A stretch of 64,000 bases of DNA from positions 806,001 to 870,000 of the forward strand of contig BDSL01000005.1 in the NCBI GenBank assembly GCA_003116995.1. The letters run 5' to 3'. The position numbers were made by a program, and so were the translations under genes. Source of the DNA: Yamagishiella unicocca. Taxonomy: Eukaryota; Chlorophyta; Chlorophyceae; Chlamydomonadales; Volvocaceae. Positions 22,786 to 33,593 of the stretch are shown in pieces; position 1 is the stretch's first letter; every line of letters starts with the position of its first letter. Below the pieces are notes generated by a model, which was given only the letters and a program-made list of their open reading frames with translations, did not search any database and was not told where the DNA came from.

Positions 22786-25700
22786 ATGCGACGGGGCGAT
22801 GGTAGCCGCGAGAAGGCTGCAGCGGCACACCCGGCACAGCCGCCACAATCAGCAGCGCCCAGGAGTGGCGGCGGGGGCGACGGCGGGGGCGAGGGCGACG
22901 GCGGGGGCGGGGGCGACGGCGGGGGCGCGAGGGGAGGAGGCGCTGCCTACAGCTGGCGGCGCGAGGGCGCTCTTCCGGTTATTGCAGGTGCCGGCGGTGA
23001 TCGCGGCGGCGGCGGCGGCCACATCACGCTCCTTTGCGAGTGTAGCGGCGACGTCGGGGCACTGCCCGCGGCAGCTGCTGCAGGCGGTGAGTCCCCGAAC
23101 CGACCTAGAGGGCACGTGGGTGTGTAATAACCGCCCGATCATGGCTGGGAGAAGTAGTACTAGTAGAAACAGTAATGGCAACCCCTACAGTGGGTCCGAG
23201 GCCCTAAGATAGAGCCACCGGACGCATTGCCGGACACCTGGAAGTGCGGTAGTGCCGCTGCTCTGTGCACGCATCGCTATCCCGCCGCCCTTCGCCATGT
23301 CCTTCTCATCCCCCATACTGCACCTCAGATACGGTACTACCGGCTAGCGCCCCTTGCAAGGCCCTGCACCCGGTAAACGTAACATACAGAGGTGGGGCGA
23401 TTTGAACCCGCGCCGCTGCAGGTAGCAGCACCGCGGGTGACGCCACGGTGAAGGGCAGTCGCGGTGGCGGACCCACGGGCAGCGGATTGGAGCTCGGGAT
23501 ATCATCTGCCCGAGTTGGGGCTGAAGCAGCACAGGCCGCGCCAGCCGAGCCCGACGCAGCTGCTGCAGCCGCCACGCAGCCGCACGGATGCCACCACCGC
23601 CGCAATGCCGCTGCTGCGCCTCAGGCAACGCATCAGCAGCCATCGCCGCAGCCGCAGCAGCTGCTGCCGCTGCCGCTGCCCAGCACCTTGCCCGTCAGCG
23701 CCACTACTCTGCGTGCCGCTCTCCACGTCCTCCCCCCCGGCGCGCCGCCGCAAGCCAACAGCGGCGACGCTGCCGCTGCTGCTGCCGCTGCCGCCGCTGC
23801 AGCTGCCGCTGCTGCTGCCAGTGCTGCTACTGCAGCTGCAGCTCTAGCTCCCCTTGCGGGGAGTACAGGCGACACCATCGCAGTCTCCACCTCCACCACC
23901 ACCGCAACGGCGACCATCACCACCACCGCCACCACCACCCACGTCGGCGTGGCCGATCGGGCGGCCGCCGCCGCCGCCTACAATGCCCCCACGCTCCAAC
24001 TATTTCCCCAACCACTGCCCGCCGCTCAGCACACCCTCACCCTTCACGACTGGGCCGCTGTCGGGGTCGGCGCCGTCGGCAGCGCCAACTGCCCTGCCGT
24101 ACAGCATCACAAGGCGCAGCGGCGCCGGGCCGCCGTGGCGTGTCGCCGCCGCGCCGCCGCCGGCGGATCTCGTGGATCCTGCTGGGAGATCTGCCTGTGC
24201 GGCTGCTGCTGGCCGCCGCCGCTCCCGTCCTTGGTCCGTGGCTCCTCCCGGCTGGTGCTGCTGGCGGCGGTGATCGCGGCGGCGACCGCGCCGCTGCTGC
24301 TGGTAGCGCTGCTGCTGTCGGGTGGGCTCCTGCCAGACGCCCGAAGCTCCTTGGAGCCACGGGAGCTCCCGATGGGTGCCACTGCTGGCGGCAGCGCCGA
24401 GGCAGATGAGGGAATGCTCCCCTCCATTACCGGAGGGGAGCCGTTGCCGTACATAAAGGGGAGTACGGCCCGAGAGGCCGCCGCCGGCGGCACTGGCGGC
24501 AGTGGCGGCGCCGCCGTATGGCGGCCTGGCGCGGCCGTGCTGGCGCCACTATGGGCGGCCCACAGTCTGTTGCTCGCCCGCAGCCGCCGGCAAGTGCCCT
24601 CAGGGACCACTGGGCAGGGACCACTGGAGCAGCAAGCAGGCACCGCCGGCGGTGGTGTCATGCCTGACGCTGTGCCGGTGGCGTCCATAGCAGGAGAAGC
24701 CTTCGCCGCTGCAGCAGCGGCGGACGCTGCTGCGTTTCTCGGCGCACCGGCGCCCGCCAGACCTAGCACCGCTGCCTCCGCCACCTCCGCCACCTCCGCC
24801 ACCTCCGCCACCTCCGCCACCTCCGCCACCTCCGCCACCTCCGCCACCTCCGCCACCTCCGCCACCTCCGCCACCTCCGCCACCTCCGCCGCCGCCTCGA
24901 CAGTCCGCGGCGGCTCCCTGGGACCTTTGCCGCCGCCCCGCTCCCGCGTCCGGGCGACGAAGCCGCCGCCGCCACCACCCTCCGGCCCCCTGCTGTTTCC
25001 CCTGGGCGACTTGCGATCCCCCGCCGTACCGCTTCGATCCGCGCTGGAGCTGGGCCGCTGGCAGCACCTGCCGCTGAGCCTTCCGCCGCCGCTGCCGCCG
25101 CCGCCGCCACCGTTGGCACCGCTACGTCCCCTCCCTTCAGCGTCCAGCGCTGCAGCCAGCGACAGCGGCGGCTCCGCCGCTCTGGCCAGGGCCGGGTGGG
25201 GGCGCTGTCCGTCAGACGGCCGCCGGGTCCGAATACTGGTTGCGGTCATTTCTCGGTGCTGCGACGACGAGGTGGGAATGTACGGCAGAAGGAACCAGGG
25301 AGGGGGCCGATACGGCGGAAAGGACCAGGGAGGGGGGCCGCGAGACAGCACGGGCGGGCGGCTGTCCCTGTGGTGTACGGCCGCCCAAGAAACCTTGCTC
25401 TGCCGGTTTGTTCGCAAAGACCCCTCTCAGCCTCTAGCAGCTTGCAACGCTCGGAAGTCGGAACCCTAGCCAATATTACGTAAGGTAAGGTGCTTTCGAA
25501 CGACTAAGGAGTCGGAACGACTCGGCCCCCCCGCCCAACCTCACCCAAACGCGTACGCGGGTTCCTCCATGGGCTACCGCTGCGCGTGCCACCAGTCAAG
25601 CGCCAAGCGTGCGGCCATCCGCTCCTCCTGGGGCACGCAGCTGCGCAGCCGCCTGGCCCCCTGCATGGACCTGCTGTTCGTGCTGGCGCAGCCGCAGCCG

Positions 25701-28527
25701 CAGCAGGCCGACCAGGCGGCGGCGGTGGTGGAGCGAGAGGTGGCTCACGCGGCGGCAGCGGAAGCGGCGGCGGTGGGGGCGTACGGCAGGGGGCGCAGCA
25801 GAGGGCTTGACGGCAGCGGCGGCGGCGGCAGTGGTAGCCCGATGCGCGGCGTCAGCGATCTGGTCTTCGTGCCCGGACTGGTGGGTGCCCGGACTGGTGG
25901 GTGCCCGGACTGGTGGGTGCTGTCCTGATACGCAGTGTTGCGTGTGAGGTGGGGACGCTGGATAAGCTGTGAGGGGGCCGGGTTGCGGTGGGGAGGCAGG
26001 GACGCTCACCACCGACCTGGAGTCACCAGCTCAGGACCCAGCCCCCCATTTTTCCACACCTGCCACGCCCACCGCTCCCTCGTGCGTCCTTTCCCCCCTC
26101 CCCGCCGCCATACCCCCCCCCCCAGGACACCTACCGCAACCTGCCCAACAAGACCCTGCGCACCCTTCAGCTGGCTCTCAGTAGGTGCGTCGTGTGTGAC
26201 GTGTGGTGACCCTGACAGCCCTCGCGTCGTGTGTGACGTGTGGTGACCCTGACAGCCCTCACCCCTCATCCTACCTCATCTTACCCCACCTCACCTCCTC
26301 TCGCTCTGTGTTGTGGCTCGCAAAACACACGCCCTCCCCCCTGCCCCCTCCCCCCGCCTAGCCCCCGGCACTACACCCACATCGTCAAGTGCGACGACGA
26401 CGTGTACGTGAGGCCGCAGAAACTGCTGTACGATGTCGTACTAGCTCACCGTACGGCGATGGCCACAGGTGCACTCGGCGGGGCCGGCGATGGCTCGACC
26501 CACGGGTCACTGTCCGAAACCAGTGGCACCGACAGTGAGTCGGCCAACGCCATCAGCCGTGGCGGCGAAAACAGGGGCGGCAGTAGCAGCATTGCGGCAG
26601 CCACAGGTGTAGCTGCCGGCGGCGGCACGCAGGCGACCAAGGAGGGGGCGGTGGCCGGGCCGGAGGCGCTCTTCTGCGGCGGCGTGTCTGGCTGGTTCTC
26701 CCACGCTGACGACGGCTTCCTCCCCGTCCGTGATACGGCGTCAAAGTGGGTGCGGTTGCGGCAGCTTGCACAAGCAGCGTCATCATCAGCATCAGCAGTT
26801 GCAGCAGAGCGGTCAGGCAGTGCCGCAGTAGCAGGGACGGCCGGGACACTGTGCACCCCCGCTGCGCCACGTGGACATCGGTTTGAGTCATTTCTGAATC
26901 TTCGTACACGCCGTGCTGTTCAGGATGCCGTACAAGCGCCTCTTCCTCGCATCCCCCCGCGTAGACGATTCTTATGCCACCATACACACACACACCCGCT
27001 CGCGTCCCGGTGTCCGAAGGCTATGCACCCACTACATTTCCCCAGTCGCGTTACCGGTTCTTGTATTGCAACCCCCGCTCCGCTCCATGCACGGGCTCCC
27101 CAAGGTGGTGGTTGTAACGGTTACAGGTGGTACCTGTCACCGGGGGAGCTCTCTGACAGCGAGGCTCCGCTGGGGACGCCCTACCCGGTGGGCTGGATGT
27201 ACGTGATGTCGACGGATGTGGCGGAGCGCGCCCTAGGTGGGTGCTGACCGGGGTAGGTGCGCGGCAGTGGGCAGAACTCACCTTCGCCGCCCGCCTATCC
27301 CCCTTCACCCAAGCCACCCCAGCCAACCGGCCGGTCCCCGAACCCCGAAGCATTCTGGCCTCCACGGGTCTTCCTCGAACCCCCGGACCATGCCCACGCC
27401 CCTAGGTGTCCGAAGTCTATGCACCAGCTACACTTCCCATGTCGAGTAATCGGGTTTTTTCTGTAACTCACCCCCGAGCCCCCCCAGCCAAGGCGGTGCG
27501 CTACAGCCGCGACCCCTCCTCCGCCCCCGCCTGGTGGGGTCGACTGCCCTGGGAGGACGTCACCATGGGGGCGCTGCTGCGGGTGAGGGGGGGAAGTGTG
27601 TGTTTGGGGGTTGCAAGGAAAACCCGTGTCCCAAAAACCCGTGTACGAAGAAGAACCCATTTGAGACATACGTCTTTTGGGGCGAGCAGGGTGTCTGGAG
27701 GTCTTGCACACGCATACCGGTACACAACATGGCGCCACAATTGGTCTTGGACAACGTACCCCTACGCCCCCTTACACTTCCCCTCCCGCCCCCCCGCACC
27801 CCGCCACCCCCCTCACCCCCCAGGGCGAGGTGCCGCTCCGAAACCACCCAGGCTTCAAGCACCCATTCATGGGCTGCGGCCCCGACACAGTGGTAGGGGT
27901 GCTTCCTTCGGAGGGGCGCAGTGAGCGCGGGGTGCAGTGCAGGATGCGCTTGCCGGGCCGCATCGACCAGCGCCAACAGGGCCCTCCTTAACCAAACCCT
28001 AACCCCCAACACCTGAAACCCACTCCCAAACCCCGCAAACCTCCAGGCCAAACACCTGGACAACCTGGCTCCTGAAGTGCAGCGTACGCTACACGCAGCT
28101 GAGCTGGCTGGTTCCTGGAACCGCCGTGGGGAGGCGGACTGCACGCTAGGAGCCTTCCAGGCGAGCCGCCGGCGGGGGTTTCGAGGAAGACCCGTGGGGG
28201 GTCCCAGGGGCAAGCACACCAGCCAGCCGGCCTAGCGAGCGGGGTTGCAGTCGATGCGCTGATTTGCAGCCGTGGCCTGGATCCGGGCTCCAACTGTTTA
28301 CTTTTGTTTTTTCCAACATAGGCACTCCGCGCCTGCGCACGCTGTTGCTGTGGCGGGATTTCCCCGTGATGTCTGCGTGACAGAGAGAGTGGACACACGC
28401 CGCGCAGTCCACCAGCTGTTCCCCCCCCCCCGCCGCCTGCTCGCTTTTGCTGCAGGCTGACAACTTCACGGATTGGCGCCGGTGGCGCAACGAGCAGCCC
28501 GACGTGGCGCTGACCGGCAGGATTTGA
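22786..28527 (+). CDS. glycosyltransferase family 31 (beta-1,3-galactosyltransferase-like), Golgi type II membrane protein
   Basis: Exons are 22786-23086 (tentative), 23422-25271, 25596-25880, 26126-26184, 26362-26745, 27127-27236, 27488-27582, 27824-27892, 28047-about 28161 and 28456-28527, phase-consistent throughout. GT31 landmarks appear in order: VRILVAVIS; KRAAIRSSWGTQL; DTYRNLPNKTLRTLQLAL; the metal-binding DxD block VKCDDDVYVRP; LPVRDTASKWYLSPGEL; YPVGWMYVMSTDVAERAL; and LPWEDVTMGALL (the family ED-V-G motif). Exon 2 supplies a signal anchor (LLLVALLLSGG) after about 380 Ala/Ser/Pro-rich residues, plus a TSA tripeptide repeat. An Ala/Gly-rich insert follows the DxD block. The last donor is unclear: GC at 28162 (CAG|GCGAGC) or GT at 28189, both phase 0. 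The substrate cannot be read from sequence. The first exon rests only on phase 1 and a good GTGAGT donor. Confidence 0.82.
24770..24891. repeat. 9-nt coding repeat (Thr-Ser-Ala)n in GT31
   Basis: About 12 perfect units of gccacctcc keep the frame and encode a Thr-Ser-Ala stem-region repeat in exon 2. This is a likely length-polymorphic site. Confidence 0.9.
25872..25919 (+). repeat. three tandem copies of a 16-nt unit containing the 5' splice site
   Basis: The unit cccggactggtgggtg is repeated exactly three times, so the GT31 exon ending at 25880 is followed by two further identical CTG|GTGGGT donors. Only the first keeps phase with the next exon. Confidence 0.9.
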
Positions 28528-30237
28528 GCCGGAGGCGAGCCGGTTTCGGAGGCCAAGTTATAGTGGAGGCGGAGAAGGCAGGGGGCCGGACAATCCGTTT
28601 GCGGGGACGGCAGGAGGTGACCCACGGGTCGTAGGTGTTTTCCAAGGTGGTTCTGCCGCGGGGAAAGGCTGGTGCGCTGAAATAAAGGTGCCTGGTTGCG
28701 CTGCCGGGGACGCGCGGTGGAGCGGCAGCGTCCCGCGAGCAGCAACCACTCTCTTCCAATCCTGCAGCGGCTTTGAGAAGAACCACCCCTGGGTCGGCAC
28801 CGAAAAGTAAATACCGTTACCGCTCTGCGGCGGGTGGTTGCAGGATGAGGTGGTGAGGGCCTGCGCTGGGAGTCCATGGAGCATGGGGTGAAGAGCAGGG
28901 AGAGGCCGAGCAGGCCGAGGCCAGAAGACAAAAGGGCTAGGGCTAGTGCGAGGGCGGCCGTAGCCGATGGCTCTTAGTTGGTGCGCGACGGAGCGCGGTT
29001 GGTTGTACGTTGGCGGGTTGCGGTTGCATGTGCATAGATCGGTAAGTTGGCGGTTGCCTTGATGAACGAGCTGGGGCCGCACCGGCCGGCAGGGTAGGGG
29101 CGTATGCTCGGGTTGCCAGGGTTTAGTGGTTCACGTCACAGTAGTGGGTTCCAGGCTGGGCAGCTGCAGCTTCACAGGCACGCGGGGACAGCGCTACCCA
29201 GCTTACGGTGATGTGACACACATGCCACCCATGCGAAGAAACAGGTGATGCGTGGCGGAGGTGGTTAGAACGGGGAAGGTGGAGGTGGCGGTGGTTGAAC
29301 GGCGAAGGTGGCGGTGGTTGAACGGCGAAGGTGGAGGTGGCGGTGATGATGGAACGGGGAAGGTGGAGGTGGAAGTGTGAGGTGGTGGCGCGGCGCACCT
29401 GCATGGCGGTGGCGTGTCGTGGCAGCCGCGGTGGTGGTGACATTGGTGATGGTGACTGTGGTGATGGTGACACTGGTAGTGTCTGCGTTGTTGGCGCACG
29501 GCTGGCTGGGTGTACGGACGCGTCCCGGCGAAGCCGTTAGGGGCCTTCCGTGCGGGGCCCAGTGCTTTCCTGGCCAGCTGGTGCGGCTGTCGGCCAGCGG
29601 GTGTGGCACGACGGGAGCCTGGGGCAGCGAGGACACACCGGCGGGTGTGCCGCGAAGCGCCCCACCAATGAGAGACTCAACACTCCGATCTAAGGTCCAT
29701 ACGCTGGCCGGTCTTGCCCGCCTAACACAGCTTGTCTTGCCCGCCTAACACAGCTAATGCACACAGCTTGTCTAACACAGCACCTGCACCGGTATTGCGG
29801 GTCGTACCTGGCAGGCACACGAGCCAGGAGCCACAAGGCAGCATGCAACGGGCTGCAGCATACCGGTACACAACGCTGGCGCCACATATGCGGGTACGAC
29901 AGCGCCTCCTCGCCGACTTCCCCCTCCTCCTCTTCCCCCTCCTCCTCTTCCCCCTCCTCTTCCTCCCCCTCCTCCTCTTCCCCCTCCTCTTCCTCCCCCT
30001 CCTCCTCTTCCCCCTCCTCAGGCGCTCGGGCAGCCCCGCCCCACAGTACCAGAGCCCGGTCTTTCTCCAGTTCCACTCCACGGGCTCCCTCACCCCCCCT
30101 CCCCCACGTCGAGTAACCGGTTCGTTCTGCATCTCCTCAGGGTGCAGGAGCCGAGTCTCCTCACCCCGCCCCCCGCGCAGGACTAGCCCTCTTCACCCCC
30201 CCCTCCGGGACTCATCCCATCAGCGGCCCCTCCCGCC
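28528..30237. other. convergent 3' flanks of GT31 and the PTAC10-like gene
   Basis: No gene seen. The stretch holds GGT/GGC-rich simple sequence at 29260-29490, a duplicated 'ttgcccgcctaacacagct' near 29713-29756, a CCTCCTCTTCCC pyrimidine tract at 29928-30017, and copies of interspersed repeats at 29859 and 30107. Confidence 0.5.
29928..30017. repeat. CT-rich (CCTCCTCTTCCC)n tract
   Basis: Imperfect 12-15-nt pyrimidine units. Reading the minus strand gives a poly-Glu frame, which is a composition artefact and not a gene. Confidence 0.85.
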
Positions 30238-33200
30238 CTACAACGACTCCGCCGCCACGTCCACCTCCTCCCACCGCTCCCGCATCAGCGCCGCCTCCTG
30301 CTCGTTGTCCATCGGGTCGTCGATGTACTCCTCCACCGGCTCCGAGTCCTCCGCCCGCCAATACATTTTGCCGGTGCCGTAGCCCTGTGTGTTGGGGGGT
30401 GGGGGGTTTTAGGGTTTTTCTTTGCCCCGTCGTTCCAACCCACACCATCGCCTTCCGCTCACGCCCACCCACCACACCGGCACTTCCGGCCCCACTCCTC
30501 CTGCCCCTCCCCCTCCCCCTCGCCGCCGCCCTGCTCACGTCCATAACTTCCTCGCCCATGGCGTTCTCGTCATGCGGAATGAAGTAGGTGGGGGTGTCCA
30601 GCGTGCGGCCCGCGGCGGCTGCCACGTCATCCGCCGACCAGCCCTGAGCGGCAGCCCAGCCATGATCCACGGGGGCCTCGTACTCGTCGGGGTGGAGCCT
30701 GAGTAGCGGGGGGCGGGGCGGGGTGGGGTGGGGGGTGGGCGAGAAGACCCGGTTACACGCCATAGGAAGCGGAGGGCAGAAACTAACCGGCGAAAAGTAT
30801 TATTTTTGCGAAGGTGCCGTACGGGGGGTGGCCGATGGATCAACAGCTTACGGCAACAGCAAACACACGCAAAGAGTGCATCCGTTGCTCAGCGGCACAT
30901 CACCCCCAACCACCACCACCGCCACGCAGGCGGGTCTCTTACATGAGGTCTTGCATGGCCTTGACCGTGAACTTGACTTGCAGCGGCCAGCGGTACAGCC
31001 CCGGGGTGCGGAGCTGCGGGGAGGGGGGGGGCCGGAGGGAGGGGCGGTTGGAGGGAGGGGCGGTTGGAGGGAGGGGCGGTTGGAGGGAGGGGCGGTTGGA
31101 GGGAGGGGCGGTTGGAGGGAGGGGCGGTTGGAGGGAGGGGCGGTTGGAGGGAGGGGTGATTGGAGGGAGGGGCGGTTGGAGGGAGGGGCGGTTGGAGGGA
31201 GGGGCGGTTGGAGGGAGGGGTGATTGGAGGGAGGGGCGGTTGGAGGGAGGGGTGATTGGAGGGAGGGGCGGTTGGAGGGAGGGGTGATTGGAGGGAGGGG
31301 CGGTTGGAGGGAGGGGCGGTTGGAGGGAGGGGCGGTTGGAGGGAGGGGCGGTTGGATGGAGGGGCGGTTGGAGGGAGGGGCCGTTGGATGGAGGGGCGGT
31401 TGGATGGAGGGGCGGTTGGAGGGAGGGGAGGAGTAGGCACGGCCAGGAGGCCGCAGCTGTTGGGGAGCCACTGGGCAAGGGGCGGAGTCCAGGCCCCCTC
31501 CGCCCCACACGCTCCCGCCCACCTTGTGTATTTCCACCATGACTACCTCCCCCACGTCGATGTGGTCCACCGCCAGCTCCCACATGTCCTCGCTGCAGGG
31601 GATGAGGCTGCGGGTGGGTGGGCGGGTGGGTGGGGGGGCGACACGGGCTTAGGGCTGGGGGTTGCGAGGAAGACCCGTGGTGGCTCAGGGTGGGGGGAGC
31701 GGGTGGCATGGGCTCAGGAAGGCTGTCGTGTGGGGCGAATCGGACCCTCCCGCGCCGCCTACCGCGGTTTGCTGCCCAACCACGCATCCAAATAACCGCC
31801 CCTCCACCCCCGCCAACAGCAACTCGTCGCGCTCACACGGGTCCCTGCCTGCCTTCCCGTGCCCCGCCCCACCCCCATCCGCACCCCGCATAGTCCAGTC
31901 GGCATCCTTCACCACAACCCCCCTCCCGACCTGAAACCCAACCCTCCCCGTTCGCATCCCTCATCACCCCCTCCCTCCCCTCACCCACCCGTCGAACTCC
32001 GCCCCGATGTCGATCTGCACCCCGTGGTACAGCCACACGTCCGTCACCAGGCCCAGGTACACCCGCCCCTCGTCGAGCTCGGAGAACCGGATCTGGCGGG
32101 GGAGGGGGAGGGTTGGGCGGGGTTCAGCGGGGTTCAGCGGGGTTGGGCGGGGCCATGGGTTTTAGGGTTTTATGTGGCCTTCATTGACAACCCTCCCTTC
32201 CTCTCAGCGCCGCCCCCAGCACCCGCTGGCCCTCTCCGCAACCCCTCACCCTCCTCCCCGTCTGACCCAATGTCCAAGTTACCTCATCAGACCAAGCAGC
32301 CCAAGCCATTCCGCCCTTCCCCCTGCCCCGCACCCCACCCCCACCCACCCCCACCCGGCCCCACCCGCGGCCCCCGTTCCTCCCCCACCCGGCCCCACCC
32401 GCGCCCCCGGTTCCTCCTCCCTCTCCGGCGGGTGGTAGGGCTGAGGGAACATCGGCTCTTCGTCCTCAGACATGAAATACACCCGCTTGGGCTTGCTGTT
32501 CCAGTTGCCTGGTACGGGTGACGGGGTTGGTGGGCGTTGGTGGAGTGGGGGTGAGAGCCAGGGCAGGTCGGCGAACCGTGAGGGGGTGCGCGCGTCCGGG
32601 TGGTGGGGCTGGGTGTGTTGGGGGATGGGTTGGAGGGCTTTTGACACGTCTCATGGATTCTGACACGTCTCATCCTCGCAGGCAAGACGGCCACGGCAGC
32701 TGTTGTGAGTTGCGGTAGGGGCCGCTGCCGCCATTGACCCACTGCTCGCCCGCAGGGGCGGCAGGGTGCGGGTGTGGGGGCAGGGTGCGGGTGTGGGGCC
32801 AGGCGGCCTGGTCGGGGGGTCCCACGCAGCTCGGTGGACGTCTGGGAGACCTCCGACCCCCCCACACACTACCCGCGCGACCGCAACCAGTCAGCGGCTG
32901 GTTGCGGGGCCCGAAGCCACCCCTCCCTCCTCTCTCCCCGTACCGTAGCCCCATCTCCTCCTGCACCGTACCACCGCACCCAACCCCCGACGTCGTTCCA
33001 CGCGTTTTCTCGCCACCCTCACCCACCCTCCCTTGCCTCCCTCACCCACCCTCCCTCGCCCCCTCACCCACCCTCCGGGTTCGAGAACCAGTACTCGGTG
33101 TCCCGCAAGTCCACCTTCTCGTCCGTCACCGCGTCCAGGAAGGACCGCTGCACACGTTTCTCCAGCGGCCCCTTGTCGGGTTCGAACACCTGATGGCGGA

Positions 33201-33593
33201 AAGAGGGGGCGTGTGCGCGTAGCAGGGGGGCTGTGGGGCCTGGTAGGGGACTGCATGGCTATGCATGTTGCCCGGCTGCAGCTTAACAGTGCACAGCTGC
33301 TACTGCGGCGGTTTGTGTACTAGCCGCTCGCCCATTCCCCCAACCCGAATCGAAAAAGCAAGGGGCTTGGAGGGGGCGCTGCTGTCGCATAAAGAACGCT
33401 TGTGCAAAGGTACCCCCTTCTGACCCCGATGGGCCGACCCAATGGGTGGCTCATGGCTACACCAATCGCCGCACGCCACGCTAGCTTCCTGCGAGTCATG
33501 CGGCTGAGAGCGCAGGTGCACCTGATAGTCAGGCAGGTCCATGTATGCGTCCTCGCCGTTGTCGTCCATGTCCATGTCCTTGGCCTCTTTGGA
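30238..33593 (-). CDS. S1-domain plastid protein resembling PTAC10 (5' end not found)
   Basis: A probable chloroplast nucleoid/RNA-polymerase-associated protein. The phase-checked exons are 33593-33522, 33189-33072, 32508-32399, 32092-31989, 31607-31523, 31013-30943, 30698-30539 and 30384-30238, giving about 288 aa. Landmarks include an acidic stretch (DMDMDDNGEDAYMDLPDY), then TEYWFSNPEG|NWNSKPKRVYFM, then an S1/OB fold from GRVYLGLVTDVWLYHGVQI to VGEVVMVEIHK and LYRWPLQVKF. After it come LHPDEYEAPVDHGW, GWSADDVA and the C-terminal acidic tail. From memory, the S1 core followed by the DHGW...GWSADD segment is typical of PTAC10; the assignment is by recollection, not alignment. The frame is open upstream of 33593 without an in-frame ATG and with a good TTTTCCAG acceptor, so transit-peptide exons are missing, probably in 33.6-34.8 kb. 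Confidence 0.65.
31034..31430. repeat. 16-nt G-rich minisatellite in PTAC10-like intron
   Basis: About 25 units of ggagggaggggcggtt, with gtgatt and atgga variants, fill most of the intron between exons 31523 and 31013. The plus strand is G-rich and could form quadruplexes; the pre-mRNA (minus) carries the C-rich strand. Confidence 0.95.

Noticed and set aside
23391..23420. tRNA T-loop-like sequence (GGGTTCAAATC, minus strand)
   Set aside because: The flanking bases do not form a T-stem, and no acceptor, D or anticodon stem could be drawn.
24107..25417. 436-codon minus-strand open frame opposite GT31 exon 2
   Set aside because: It is a GC-bias shadow of the plus-strand low-complexity exon. 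It reads as poly-Glu-Val-Ala opposite the TSA repeat and has no domain-like content.
29690..30132. Minus-strand poly-Glu frame (EEGEEEEG)
   Set aside because: It is produced entirely by the CCTCCTCTTCCC tract and has no conserved sequence or splice support.
30814..31587. Long Gly/Arg/Glu repeat frames (plus) and Pro-rich repeat frames (minus) across 31.0-31.4 kb
   Set aside because: All six frames stay open because the 16-nt minisatellite lacks stops. The array lies within an intron of the PTAC10-like gene.
32650..32760. Apparent exon (QWVNGGSGPYRNSQQLPW) on the minus strand between PTAC10-like exons
   Set aside because: Exons ending at 33072 and starting at 32508 join directly in phase 1 and give continuous conserved sequence, so this stretch is intron.
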